Below are positions 25,221 through 35,458 of a stretch of 60,741 nucleotides of DNA, piece after piece. Source of the DNA: Bacteroidia bacterium (lineage in GTDB: Bacteria; Bacteroidota; Bacteroidia; Chitinophagales; JAUHXS01). The DNA is taken from the NCBI GenBank assembly GCA_030426955.1, contig JAUHXS010000014.1, forward strand, positions 1 through 60,741, given 5' to 3'. The notes below the pieces were generated by a model. The model saw only the letters and a list, made by a program, of their open reading frames with translations. It did no database searches and was not told where the DNA came from. Made by a program: the position numbers and the translations under genes. Positions within the stretch are counted from its first letter, which is position 1; the number at the start of each line of letters is the position of its first letter.

Positions 25221-25595
25221 ATGTCAGATCAAACAACGGATTTAAAGAGCTTAATGCAAGAGCTAGACAAAGCATTTGGAAAAGATTTTTCTAAGAATAA
25301 TCCAGAATTGGTAATTAAGCACTATAAATCAAAGGCGATTGAAAATGCAGCTGCTACAATTTCTTCTAGTGTAGATAGTTTGGCTATGAAAATGGAGCTA
25401 TCTAATATCCGAGGTGCAGGAGGAATGGGCGGTATGGGTATGGGACTCGGAGATATGGGCATGGGTGGAGGATTAGGTATGATGGGTATGGGTCGAGGAA
25501 TGGGAGATATGATGGATGGTCAGCTTGATGAAGACTTTGACTTTGGGGAAGAAGGGCTAGGGGATGAAGAGGGTATGGATGAGGGGGAGAAATAG
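25221..25595 (+). CDS. Met/Gly-rich acidic-tailed protein, unknown
   Basis: The protein has 124 aa. Residues 1-70 are helical and of mixed composition (LKSLMQELDKAFGKDFSKNNPEL). Residues about 71-100 are nearly all Gly and Met with a few Asp/Arg, a low-complexity stretch. The last 25 residues are strongly acidic (DEDFDFGEEGLGDEEG). There is no signal peptide. I do not recognise a family. It starts 44 bp after trmH on the same strand. The codon pattern and clean start support a real gene. Confidence 0.65.
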   Translation: MSDQTTDLKSLMQELDKAFGKDFSKNNPELVIKHYKSKAIENAAATISSSVDSLAMKMELSNIRGAGGMGGMGMGLGDMGMGGGLGMMGMGRGMGDMMDGQLDEDFDFGEEGLGDEEGMDEGEK

Positions 25596-25697
25596 AAATA
25601 GTTAAAATCTGTTTAGGTCGGTTGAAACCTAATTTCTGAAGATATCTGATGTGTGGTTTTAATAAGAGAATACTAGTTTTATATATAAAGTAACTTT

Positions 25698-26132
25698 ATG
25701 TATAAAGCTTCCTCGGTCTTAATATTACTTTTTTTTAGTTTAATAGCTCACGCACAAGTAGCCTTAATATCGTATCCAGAAGAAGAAGATACAGTTACCT
25801 GCTCTTCGTTTGTTTACTTCTTATTCGAAGATTCGGAGGGAGATGAAATGTATGTTGATTTTGGAGATGGAGAGGATGAAACATTGGATATTGATGATGA
25901 AGAGGTTGAGCATGATTTTCCTGGAAATGGTTACTATGAAGTAATGTTTGTTGCTTCAGATGGCGGACAAACAGATACGACTTGGCGTTATCTGCACATC
26001 ATCGATCGGCCTGATGCAGATTTTATATTTAATTATATAAATGACTCCTGTTATAAACTAACTGGAACGGATGTAGAGTTTACTAACGTATCTACTCCTG
26101 ATCCGTTAATTAGCGATGTTTACTATATATGA
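25698..26132 (+). pseudogene. T9SS-type PKD protein, 5' part up to an in-frame TGA
   Basis: It encodes 144 aa: a signal peptide to about residue 19 and a PKD-like fold. The frame stops at TGA 26130-26132 and then continues without a shift to 28220. The context YYI-stop-NYGD fits the PKD motif in which a Trp precedes the xxGD element, so one TGG-to-TGA change explains the break. TGA ends other genes here (for example at 5818 and 57656), so recoding of the whole genome is unlikely. It may be a real nonsense mutation or a sequencing error. Confidence 0.75.
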
Positions 26133-28220
26133 AATTATGGAGATGTCTCTAAGCAAGATACCATATTTGAAAATACCCATAAATACAATTCCTTGCCTAA
26201 TGAATATAATGTGAGGTTATACTTGAAAACCAGCTATCCTAATTGTCAAGCTAATACTTCAAAACCGGTAGAGATTTATGATGATATAACTTTGGATACT
26301 ACTGATACGGTATCTTTTGACTGGCAAGTAGGATGTCCGTGTAATAAGATAGAGTTTTCTCAGCAGTTTAATAGTGCTAAAAACTGGTATTGGAATTTTG
26401 GTTCTGGAGATTCAGCGATTGGAATCAACCCTAGTTACGAGTTTTCAGGTGCAGGGCCCCATATCGTTACTCTACTAGCAGAAAATCCCATTACTGGTTG
26501 TATCCAAACCATAAAAAAGCAAATTGCCGTTTGTGAAGATGATATTAAGACTTTAGAAAGTAAATCTTCAAACCATTGGTACTTTGGGGACTCGGTTGGG
26601 CTTAGCTTTCAACAGGATAGTCTTGAGGTAAAGACAGATGGACAGGTTACTGCACTAGAAGGTATTAGCACTATCAGCGATCCTTTTACAGGAGAATTCT
26701 TGTTTTATGTAAGTAGCGGAGAAGTTCGAAATAGTAATCATCAGGTTGTTAAAAACGGTTTAGGGTTAAAAGCAAACTTCTCAGCTTCCCAAGGTTTGCT
26801 TGTTGTTCCACTTCCAGGTGACCACAACAAATATTATATCTTTCATTCCCAATACGGCACCATAGACTCTGCTGGATATTACTATTCTGTAATTGATATT
26901 GAAGTAGATAGTATTATCTCAAAAAACAATTTGCTATACAACTCAATATGTTACTCGGGTAGCAATCAGGCAGCTTCTGCCCTGGAGACTTTCTCTGGTA
27001 CGACGAAGCAGCATGAATCTTGTAATGAAAATGCGGAATATTGGGTTGTACATACATCATGTGAAGGCTTTCATACCTATTTGATAAATGATGAAGGGAT
27101 ATCATCTCCGATTGTTTCCTCTTTTGATAGATACTCTACTTCAACATTTCAGGGTAAATTTTCTGCCACTGGCAATTTATTTGCTCTCGGGTCAACCAGC
27201 GATGTAGAGCTTTATGAGTTTGATAAAGTAAACGGTAAATTTTATAATAAGTATAGCTTCAAAGAGCATATAGGAAACATTCCTCAGACCGCTAATAATA
27301 CTTTTACTAACCATTACGGTATTGAATTCTCCCCCAATGAACGTTATCTATATGTTGGTGCTACAGTTGGTACTAGAAGAATAAGACAGTATGATCTATT
27401 AGCCGCTAATCCTGCGAGCTCTGAAGTTATTATCTATGATCCAAGTTTGCCTCAATCGATGTCTTTAGAATTGGGGATAGACGGTAAAATATATGTTGCC
27501 TATTTTAATTATGATTACTTAGGAGTTATTCATAAACCCAATGAAGCAGGTCTGAATTGTGATTTCGAGTTAGATGCCATTTATTTAAAAGGAAAAAAAT
27601 CGAGAGGAGGGTTACAAAATATTATTCCGTTGGAACCATTTATATCTGAAATACATGATTCCAAGGCTGACTTTGTAATTACAGAAGGAGATAACTGTTA
27701 TTCATTTAATTTGGAGGATGATTCTCAGTTCTTAGTAACAGAAGTTGATTCATGTTCTTTATATTACTTAGCCTCAAAGTGGACAACTAAATGGCTTTAT
27801 AATGATATGGAAATATTAAATGAATCAGCACTTGTTTTAAATGACTTAAAACCTGCTAATGAGTTACAAGTAAGCCGAATTATTTATAATGATGCTAATT
27901 GTTTTTCTGATACAGCAACTCAGTTTATTTATACCCCTCCTAGTAATGAAATATTCATTCCTAATGCCATTTCAACAAATGAGGATGGCTTGAATGAGTC
28001 GATAACCTTAGCACTTGATAGTTGGCTTGATGCAACATTTTTAATTTGTGATCGCTTTGGTAAAGTAGTTTATAATAGTAACAATAGCGTTGTCAATTGG
28101 TCTGTGGACTGGAAGTCCAAAAAACTTTCAAAAGGTACTTATACTTATTACATCACAGGAAAAAGTAATAGCTGTGAAGGTTATATGGAAAAAGTTGGAA
28201 CAATAACGGTATTAAGGTAG
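26133..28220 (+). pseudogene. T9SS type B PKD protein, 3' part after the TGA
   Basis: The frame continues from 25698 after the TGA; the first ATG is at 26193 (675 aa). It holds a second PKD-like unit (NWYWNFGSGDSAIGINPSY), a region of WD40/YVTN-like beta repeats (IEFSPNERYLYVGATVG), and a C-terminal gliding-motility/T9SS type B sorting domain (IFIPNAISTNEDGLNESITL ... WKSKKLSKGTYTYYITGK). Without the first 144 residues there is no signal peptide, so this part could not be exported alone. Its 3' end overlaps the convergent wbqC gene by 9 bp. Confidence 0.75.
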
Positions 28221-28853
28221 CTGTAAAAAGCTTACTGCATTAGACCCTTCGTTAAAAAGCAAGTCTACAATACTTAAATCTTTAATAAAGCCGTTTTTGT
28301 TCTCAAATACCTGATTATACTTTATATCATTCTTTTCTATGTTATGTTCTTCCCGGCTTGCTGTTCGTAAGTCGATGGTGCCATGGATAACTTCTTTTGA
28401 AAAAGAACTTGTATAATCTTGATTTGAATCCATTTCCAGCAATCTAGTAATAAATTGGTGAAGTTCAGTATTGAAATCCCAAAGGAACTTAAATTTCTTG
28501 TCATAAAATACAGCAAAGTCATCTTCATAAAATTCAAAATAGGGTGATGACCTATATGCAGAGCAAAGGCTTTGCCAATGTAGCTTTCTCCAATTATAGT
28601 CATTTGCAATTTCAACTTCTTTGATTAAAGTTCGCTCATTCCTCCCTCGCACTAGAGGTATAGATAAACGTAAGTTACCATTTGCACCTGCAATGTAACA
28701 CCTGTTTCTAAATGTCGCCTTTTGAAAATGCTCATTAGCTTCTATCGTTGTATTTGAAGCATTAAATATTGCTGCATAATAACTGATAGGACCTAAGTAG
28801 TAATTAGGAATTAGTATTTTTTTTCCTTGAATGTCTCTTATAGATTTTTTCAC
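28212..28853 (-). CDS. WbqC-like family protein
   Basis: The protein has 213 aa. ILIPNYYLGPISYYAAIF at the start, FQKATFRNRCYIAGANGNLRLSIPLV and DYNWRKLHWQSLCSAYRSSPYFEFYEDDF are WbqC family hallmarks. The family is linked to O-antigen or surface polysaccharide loci in other bacteria, but in Bacteroidota it is often found near lepB without a known function. Here lepB is in the same window but distant (59082). Confidence 0.85.
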   Translation of the reverse strand: MKKSIRDIQGKKILIPNYYLGPISYYAAIFNASNTTIEANEHFQKATFRNRCYIAGANGNLRLSIPLVRGRNERTLIKEVEIANDYNWRKLHWQSLCSAYRSSPYFEFYEDDFAVFYDKKFKFLWDFNTELHQFITRLLEMDSNQDYTSSFSKEVIHGTIDLRTASREEHNIEKNDIKYNQVFENKNGFIKDLSIVDLLFNEGSNAVSFLQLP

Positions 28854-28905
28854 ACCTTGGCATTATTGTAATTCAAAAATCTTTAATTATTCTTAATTTT
28901 AATAA

Positions 28906-30339
28906 ATGTTACTAAGAAAACTTCTTCCACTGTTTTTATTATTTCATGGCAATACATTTGCTATTGGAGTATTAATTGATCAGTGTGTTTTTCGAAACCC
29001 AGACGGGCAGCCTTATATTGAGGTTTATATTTCTGTTAATCAAAATACAATTAACAATAAGTCTGTAAATAAAGGAGTAAATGTAAATATACTAGTTCAT
29101 CAAGATAGCTCTGTTGTTGCTTTTGATAAGTATACCCTAAACGTTCCTGAGGTTACAGACTCTCTTCTACCCAATTTTATGTCTCAACGAAGGTTTAGCA
29201 TTGAGCCTCAAAGTGCAGAAGTGGAAATATATATTGCCGATATTAATGATACAGCCAATTTTGTACATCTGATAAAAGCAATAACAATTTCAGATTTGCC
29301 AGACAATCAGGTTGACATTTCAGATATTATGTTAGTTGAATCCTATATAAAGTCAACTACAAAAAACCAGTTGTCAAAATCAGGATATGATATGGTTTCC
29401 TATCCAGTCAATTTTTATCCCACGGAACAGAAACAACTTATTTTTTATGCCGAGATATATAATATTAAACGAACTGTTGATGAAGATGTATTAGTGCAAT
29501 ATTCACTTAAAAAAAACGGAACAGATAAAGTTATTGGTGGGCTTAGCGGCTTTAATAAACAAAAACCCAATGATGTAAATGTTGTTTTTTCAAAATTTGA
29601 TCTTAGTGAGATTCCTTCGGGTAATTACGAACTCAATATTGAAGTGATAAGCAAACGTAATGAGTTGCTGGCAAATAAGAAGATGCTAATTCAGCGAAGT
29701 AATAAACTCATGGGAGAATTAGATGTTTTGGACCTCGAAGTCGAATTGTCATTTGTAAGTAGAATGGAGTATGATAGTATATTATATTATATGAAGACTT
29801 TAAAGCCTACTGCAAGCGATGTCGAAAAAAGTAAAATTGACCTTCTTCTATTTAATCAAGATCAAATTCCAGTTAAGAGGTTCTTTTTGTCTTTTTGGGC
29901 GGAAAGATCACCAACAAGTCCTGAAAGAGCATGGTTGGAATACAAGAAAAAGGTGGACTATGTAAATGTTGAATATAAAACCCAAATTAATGAGGGCTAT
30001 AAGACAGATAGGGGAAAGGTATATCTAAAATATGGCAAACCTGATTTTAAGTTTGAATCAACTTGGGATAATAGAGTGCGACCATATGAAATATGGATTT
30101 ATAATTATGTTGAAGTCACTGGACAGAATAACATCAAGCTTGTTTTTTCCAGCACGAATAGTGTTACCAATATTTACGATCAGGTATATTCAGAGATTAT
30201 AGGTGAGAATAATGATGCTGGTTGGTATAATCATATTCAGAAAATTAAGGGAAGAGACAATTCTGATAATGCAGATGGGCTGATAACTCATTCCCCATAT
30301 CCTATTGATCGTAGGTTTGCCGAAATTATGAACAGGTAA
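28906..30339 (+). CDS. GWxTD domain-containing secreted protein
   Basis: The protein has 477 aa with a signal peptide to about residue 20. The C-terminal half has the GWxTD-domain features: FFLSFWAERSPTSPERAWLEYKKKVDYVN and GYKTDRGKVYLKYGKPD, then PYEIWIYNY. The N-terminal half is beta-rich. Function is unknown; the family is common in Bacteroidota and Acidobacteriota and is thought to act in the envelope. It is divergent from wbqC and convergent with dsbD. Confidence 0.85.
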   Translation: MLLRKLLPLFLLFHGNTFAIGVLIDQCVFRNPDGQPYIEVYISVNQNTINNKSVNKGVNVNILVHQDSSVVAFDKYTLNVPEVTDSLLPNFMSQRRFSIEPQSAEVEIYIADINDTANFVHLIKAITISDLPDNQVDISDIMLVESYIKSTTKNQLSKSGYDMVSYPVNFYPTEQKQLIFYAEIYNIKRTVDEDVLVQYSLKKNGTDKVIGGLSGFNKQKPNDVNVVFSKFDLSEIPSGNYELNIEVISKRNELLANKKMLIQRSNKLMGELDVLDLEVELSFVSRMEYDSILYYMKTLKPTASDVEKSKIDLLLFNQDQIPVKRFFLSFWAERSPTSPERAWLEYKKKVDYVNVEYKTQINEGYKTDRGKVYLKYGKPDFKFESTWDNRVRPYEIWIYNYVEVTGQNNIKLVFSSTNSVTNIYDQVYSEIIGENNDAGWYNHIQKIKGRDNSDNADGLITHSPYPIDRRFAEIMNR

Positions 30340-30346
30340 TAATTGC

Positions 30347-32251
30347 CTATTGCTTGCTTAACCCGCTTTCCAAAAAAGCTTTGTAATCTTCTATGGCAGG
30401 AGTGTACCCTTGTGGTTCTACCAATAGATTCTCGTTATGATCTTGGAGCACATACCAAGGTTGAGAGTTATTACCAAATCTAGAAGTTTGAAGATAGCTC
30501 CACTTATTACCTACCGTTTTTATCTTTTTCGTTTTTCCACCGATTTCTACCTCCACTTGTTCTGCTTCAGGAAGTTCTTCTTTTTCATCGACATATAGAG
30601 AGATAAGCACATACTCGTTTTGCAATATCTTTAATATCTCTGGATCGGACCATACATTTTCTTCCATTTTCCGACAATTAACACAGGCCCATCCAGTAAA
30701 GTCAATCATTACGGGCTTGTCTTCTTTTTTTGCATAAGCCATACCTTCATCGTAATCATGAAAGCAGTTTAAGTTATGAGGGCAATGTTCGTTTGTTTCA
30801 GCAATGGCAGCACTATGTCCAATGGACGCAGTGCCTCCTCCTTGAGGCCACTCCGTATAAAACATAGGTGGTGGAAATCCACTAATCAGTTTTAATGGCG
30901 CACCCCAAAGACCAGGAACTAAATACATAGTAAACGCAAAGGATAAAATAGCCGTAAATAGTCTGGGCACAGAAACATATTTTATTTCGCTATCATGAGA
31001 AAACTTAATAAACCCTAATAGATAAAGCCCAAGGAGGGCAAAAATGATAATCCATAATGCGAGAAATAGTTCACGAGTCAGTATCCATGATTGTGTAACC
31101 AAGTCTGCGTTGGATAAAAACTTAAGCGCAGCTGCCAATTCCAAAAAACCTAGTGTTACTTTGACTGAGTTTAACCAACCACCTGATTTAGGTAGTGAGT
31201 TTAGCCAGCCAGGAAAGGCTGCAAATAGGGCGAAAGGTAATGCTAGAGCCGATGAAAACCCTGCCATTCCTATAACTGGACCAATAACTCCTCCATTTAC
31301 CGCTGCTTCTACTAATAAGGTGCCGATGATAGGACCAGTGCAAGAAAACGAGACTAATGTAAGCGTTAATGCCATAAAAAATATACCAATTAATCCCCCC
31401 TTATCTGACGCGGCATCTGTTTTACTAATCCATGAGTTGGGTAGTGTAATTTCAAATGCACCAAAAAATGATACAGCAAATACGACAAATATGATAAAGA
31501 AAAATAAGTTGAGCCATACATTTGTAGAAAAAGCATTTAAGGCATCTGCGCCAAAAATTTTAGTTACAATAAAGCCTAATAATACATAAATTACGATAAT
31601 CGATATGCCATAAATAATGGCATTGCTAATGCCTTTGGCCTTGTTTTCGCTTTGTTTTGTGAAAAAGCTTACCGTAAGTGGAATCATAGGAAAAACACAA
31701 GGAGTTAATAGAGCTAATAATCCACCACCAAAGCCAAGAATAAATATCGTCCATAAAGAGGAGCCTTTATCATTTTCTTCAATGCCAATTTCTTCTGTTA
31801 CCAAAAGAATCTCAAAGTCATAATCAGAAGGAGGCAGGCATCTTGAATCATCACAAGTCATGTAGTTGATATAGCCTTTGACATTTGCTTGTTCACCTAC
31901 CATTTTTACTTTTTGCACAAAGCTAGCTTCATTCTCGAACCACTTTAGGTCCATTTCAAACATGGGTTCAAACTTTTCATGGGCCTCGCCAGATTCATTT
32001 GTCTTGCCAATTAGCTTATATTCAGCGGACTCATCAAAGTTAATTGTGGTTGGAATTGGACCTCCATCCTTTATATGTTGAGAGTATAGATGCCACTTTT
32101 TGTCAATTTTTGCAGTGAATGTAATTTCAAATTCACCTTGAGCAACTTCTTTTGCAGAGGTCTCCCACTTTATCGGTTCAAGGATTTCTGCAGCAATAAA
32201 ATTGCTATAAAGCAACCCTAAGGCTAGAAAAATATTTATAAATAGCTTCAT
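30347..32251 (-). CDS. dsbD: Thiol:disulfide interchange protein DsbD
   Basis: The protein has 634 aa with a signal peptide. The N-terminal periplasmic domain holds the Cys pair in YMTCDDSRCLPP. A multi-helix membrane domain (TPCVFPMIPLTVSFF, then SFSCTGPIIGTLLVEAA) provides the membrane Cys pair. The C-terminal thioredoxin domain has DFTGWACVNCRKMEENVW. It passes electrons from cytoplasmic thioredoxin to the periplasm. All three Cys pairs are present, so the protein should be functional. Confidence 0.93.
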   Translation of the reverse strand: MKLFINIFLALGLLYSNFIAAEILEPIKWETSAKEVAQGEFEITFTAKIDKKWHLYSQHIKDGGPIPTTINFDESAEYKLIGKTNESGEAHEKFEPMFEMDLKWFENEASFVQKVKMVGEQANVKGYINYMTCDDSRCLPPSDYDFEILLVTEEIGIEENDKGSSLWTIFILGFGGGLLALLTPCVFPMIPLTVSFFTKQSENKAKGISNAIIYGISIIVIYVLLGFIVTKIFGADALNAFSTNVWLNLFFFIIFVVFAVSFFGAFEITLPNSWISKTDAASDKGGLIGIFFMALTLTLVSFSCTGPIIGTLLVEAAVNGGVIGPVIGMAGFSSALALPFALFAAFPGWLNSLPKSGGWLNSVKVTLGFLELAAALKFLSNADLVTQSWILTRELFLALWIIIFALLGLYLLGFIKFSHDSEIKYVSVPRLFTAILSFAFTMYLVPGLWGAPLKLISGFPPPMFYTEWPQGGGTASIGHSAAIAETNEHCPHNLNCFHDYDEGMAYAKKEDKPVMIDFTGWACVNCRKMEENVWSDPEILKILQNEYVLISLYVDEKEELPEAEQVEVEIGGKTKKIKTVGNKWSYLQTSRFGNNSQPWYVLQDHNENLLVEPQGYTPAIEDYKAFLESGLSKQ

Positions 32252-32315
32252 CGTATATATTTATGACAAGTTTAAAATAAGAAACTCAAATTATCTCAAA
32301 AAGGTTCTTTGCAAC

Positions 32316-33017
32316 TTAAGCGGTTACTAGACCTAAGATCGATTCAAACAAATGTTTCCCATCATCATTACCCAAAACACTTTCCGCTGCCCTCTCTGGA
32401 TGTGGCATCATTCCAAAGACATTTCTATTCTCATTGCATATACCAGCTATACTGTCCCTAGAGCCGTTTATATTAGCTTCTTTACTTACTGTACCTGAAA
32501 TATCACAATATTTAAATAAGATTTGGTCTTTATCGTTTAGCTCTTTAATTGTACTGTCGTCGGCATAAAACCTTCCTTCCGCATGGGCGATAGGTATTTT
32601 TAAAAGTTTATCTTGAGAAATTCCTTGTGTAATGAGACTATTTGTTGTAGTTGTTTTTAAATAAACATTTTTACATATAAATCTTTGTTCTTTGTTCCTT
32701 AACAAGGCTCCAGGAAGTAAACCTGTCTCACATAGAATTTGAAAACCATTGCAAATACCCCATACTTTCCCACCACCATTTGCAAAGTCAATAACTTCTT
32801 TCATAATAGGCGAAAACTTGGCAATAGCTCCTGATCGTAAGTAATCTCCGTAAGAAAATCCTCCAGGTAACATGATGCAATCCTCTTTACTAAGCTCAGG
32901 TAGGCTGGTCTCTTTATGCCATACAGAAATTACTTCCTGTTGCATTACATTTTTTAACACATGGATAATATCATTATCGCAGTTAGATCCTGGGAATATA
33001 ATTACGGCAAATTTCAT
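32316..33017 (-). CDS. purQ: Phosphoribosylformylglycinamidine synthase subunit PurQ
   Basis: The protein has 233 aa, a class I glutamine amidotransferase. It supplies ammonia for the fourth step of purine synthesis. It starts KFAVIIFPGSNCD; GGKVWGICNGFQILCETGLLPGAL holds the catalytic Cys, and FGMMPHPERA the catalytic His/Glu pair. The stand-alone size means it needs separate PurL and PurS partners; these are not in the window. The gene is close to the membrane protein gene upstream (24 bp). Confidence 0.93.
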   Translation of the reverse strand: MKFAVIIFPGSNCDNDIIHVLKNVMQQEVISVWHKETSLPELSKEDCIMLPGGFSYGDYLRSGAIAKFSPIMKEVIDFANGGGKVWGICNGFQILCETGLLPGALLRNKEQRFICKNVYLKTTTTNSLITQGISQDKLLKIPIAHAEGRFYADDSTIKELNDKDQILFKYCDISGTVSKEANINGSRDSIAGICNENRNVFGMMPHPERAAESVLGNDDGKHLFESILGLVTA

Positions 33018-33041
33018 ATGCTATATTTTAAAGGCAACTTG

Positions 33042-34019
33042 TTATAGTTTAAACCACAAATCAATGCCAATTATTGTCAAAAATACAAGAACAATTAATT
33101 CTCTTGCAATACTTTTTCTCACTACTGTGAATAAGTGTCCTAAAAAAATGGATAATGGAACAACTAAATAAAAGTAATGCTTAAAATCAGATATTCCCAG
33201 CGCTAGGTCTGATAACAAAAGAGCAATTGTTATGAGAATTGTTATTTGCAGTAGTTTTCTAGTTTCAATAGTGTGTTTAAACCTATTAAGATTGGCACTA
33301 ATCATACCAGCTAAGATCAAAGTCAAAATAGCTATTATCTTAGCTTCGTTTAACCAGTTGCTGTCTGGTGATCCACGTTCAATTTCTGGAGTCATTAAGC
33401 TTAACATCAGGTTTGTTTCCTCAATCCAAAAGTAATACGATGTAATCATTATAACTGGTGATATTATACCTAGTCCTACAGTGAGTAACTCTTTCAGGTC
33501 AAATGGTCTCATGATAAAAAAGCCAATGAAAGGAACAAGAATAAGTGGTAACAGATTAGGATTGATTAAAATACATAAAACTGAAAACAGACCAATATCA
33601 AAAATGTGGTTGAAACACCTTTTGTTCTTATACATTGCCATTAAACGAGCAAAAACTGTCGTGATAAGGGATAGTAGTAGTACATCGGAAGATATGTAGA
33701 TAGAGCTAGAAAATAAAGAGATCAATATAATATAGCTAAACCCAATTATATAATTTATTCCTCCAGTAAACCGATATTGATTACCAACAAAATTTATATG
33801 TATGGCTTGGAAGAAGATTACGATGATGTAAATTATAAGACTAACAACCTTGTTGAGCTGCGAAAATAGGTTGTCGATAATCATAGCCAATGGTCCATGA
33901 GACATAGGTTGAAAGGCACTTATCGGTTCTGAAAATATAAATCCTATTTTTAAAAAAATGATAAGACTCAGTAAGATAATGAGTATTATAGGTTGGCTTG
34001 ATTTAAATATGGAAACCAA
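33042..34019 (-). CDS. Polytopic membrane protein, DUF6427-like
   Basis: The protein has 325 aa with about eight to ten membrane helices and short loops. The segment IGFFIMRPFDLKELLTVGLGIISPV resembles the RPF motif of the Bacteroidota DUF6427 family. No transport or catalytic motif is visible. The likely start is a TTG at 34019 that directly abuts the stop codon of the preceding gene, indicating coupled translation with it. Confidence 0.6.
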   Translation of the reverse strand: MVSIFKSSQPIILIILLSLIIFLKIGFIFSEPISAFQPMSHGPLAMIIDNLFSQLNKVVSLIIYIIVIFFQAIHINFVGNQYRFTGGINYIIGFSYIILISLFSSSIYISSDVLLLSLITTVFARLMAMYKNKRCFNHIFDIGLFSVLCILINPNLLPLILVPFIGFFIMRPFDLKELLTVGLGIISPVIMITSYYFWIEETNLMLSLMTPEIERGSPDSNWLNEAKIIAILTLILAGMISANLNRFKHTIETRKLLQITILITIALLLSDLALGISDFKHYFYLVVPLSIFLGHLFTVVRKSIARELIVLVFLTIIGIDLWFKL

Positions 34020-35426
34020 TTAAAAACTAAATTTTACAAGCTTAAAATAATTTCTGTGGATACTAGGAATGAGTACCTCGTGATCGGAAATTTGTTTTCC
34101 CTTAGAGGGGGCTAGCATGATCTCTCTTCTCGCTGTATTCATGATATCGCCATTGGAGAGTGTATTATCGGCTTCAATTATTACATTGGATATATCAGTA
34201 CTTGAAGAAATCCTATCATTAAATATCAAGTTTAGATTTTTGCCTGAGTTTGCAACAATAAACGATGAATAATAGCCTTCATCTTTTTCTGAAACTTGCT
34301 CTTTGGGTATTCGCTTATGCCATTTATAAAATCCATTGGGGTTAAGTGCTACAAAGTAAGCATCTCTGTAGTAATAGTAAGTTGTAGTGGTGGTAGAGTA
34401 GTATCCATATAAGTTAGGTACTGTTGTTGTTTTTGATTCAATATCAATATTTTCTAATAAAACATTAATGCTTCCATCGTAGCTTAGGATAACATCCTGT
34501 ATTGATATATCATTATTGATACGCTGATTAATGGTTTTCTCATAAGTATTGTAAACAGGACTTAAGGTATAACCCTTTTGCGCATTAAATTGCATGGTAA
34601 ATATGCCTTTTTTATTCTTTAACCCATTTTCGCTATAAATTCCAGCTATCACTAGCTTTTTATTAGCATTATCAAACGTGATCTTTTCTTCAGTAGCATT
34701 CAAGTCGGGTTCCATTAAAAAACTGTAAGGTTTAAATATTTTGTCTGTCAAAGCAAAAACGGTATAACTTCCAATTTCGTTTTCCTTACTGGGAGATTGC
34801 TTGTATGTTAGCAGCACCTTTCCCTCATTGGTAATAGTAGTTGCCCTTTGCATAAAGTATTTTATACCATACTCAAGCCTAGCTGCTTGACTTTTTTGCT
34901 TGCCGATACCTAGTTCATTTGTAATAGTAAATTTGTATTCCAGCTTTTTATTATCTGCAATGTAAGTTTGGTAGCAAAGAATATGTGATTTGTCTTGAGA
35001 AGTGGTGACATGGAACTGTGTAAAGTCAGAAGCAGTTCTATAAAAAATAGTATCAATGCTCAATGCTTCAGTCTCTGGTTTGGAAAGGTCAATATTTAAT
35101 TTTTGAACTTTTAAAACCTCAAAGTCTCTATCCTCATCTACAAAAAAAACAAGTAGGTGATTAGGGTATGATATAATATTTTCAATGTAATCATAGTTGA
35201 GTGGAATAGGCTTTACCCATCTTAGTTGAAGATCATTTCCATACAGCTCTATTATTTCATTAGACCGCCCATACTTGTAAACAAAAATACCATTTGCATT
35301 TTTTCCTAAGATTTTAAAATAGGGTGTTTTATTGTTGATTTTTTGTGCAATAGAAGTCTTGATAGACTGGGACTTTGAGCCTAAAGTAAGGATTAATGTA
35401 ATAAAATAAATTAGTAGATAGCGCAC
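34020..35426 (-). CDS. Secreted protein of unknown function, propeller-like
   Basis: The protein has 468 aa. A signal peptide ends near residue 19. The mature part is all beta with recurring short strands (NGIFVYKYGRSNEIIELYG, KLVIAGIYSENGLKNKKGIF), suggesting a beta-propeller. No lipobox or T9SS sorting domain is seen. It lies 32 bp downstream of the OppC gene on the same strand and touches the membrane protein gene downstream, so the three may share a transcript. Confidence 0.6.
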   Translation of the reverse strand: MRYLLIYFITLILTLGSKSQSIKTSIAQKINNKTPYFKILGKNANGIFVYKYGRSNEIIELYGNDLQLRWVKPIPLNYDYIENIISYPNHLLVFFVDEDRDFEVLKVQKLNIDLSKPETEALSIDTIFYRTASDFTQFHVTTSQDKSHILCYQTYIADNKKLEYKFTITNELGIGKQKSQAARLEYGIKYFMQRATTITNEGKVLLTYKQSPSKENEIGSYTVFALTDKIFKPYSFLMEPDLNATEEKITFDNANKKLVIAGIYSENGLKNKKGIFTMQFNAQKGYTLSPVYNTYEKTINQRINNDISIQDVILSYDGSINVLLENIDIESKTTTVPNLYGYYSTTTTTYYYYRDAYFVALNPNGFYKWHKRIPKEQVSEKDEGYYSSFIVANSGKNLNLIFNDRISSSTDISNVIIEADNTLSNGDIMNTARREIMLAPSKGKQISDHEVLIPSIHRNYFKLVKFSF

Positions 35427-35458
35427 AAATTAAAGATAATGAACTTTGAGAAGTTCTA

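Noticed and set aside
25609-25630. ttaggt / acctaa hairpin as a terminator after the Met/Gly-rich gene
   Set aside because: A six-base stem without a T-run is too weak to call.
26130-26132. TGA as selenocysteine or Trp codon
   Set aside because: No selenocysteine-type enzyme or insertion element is visible, the site fits Trp, and TGA serves as a normal stop in nearby genes.
31044-31589. 181-aa plus-strand ORF within dsbD
   Set aside because: It is antisense to the membrane domain of a clear DsbD gene; composition is that of a shadow frame.
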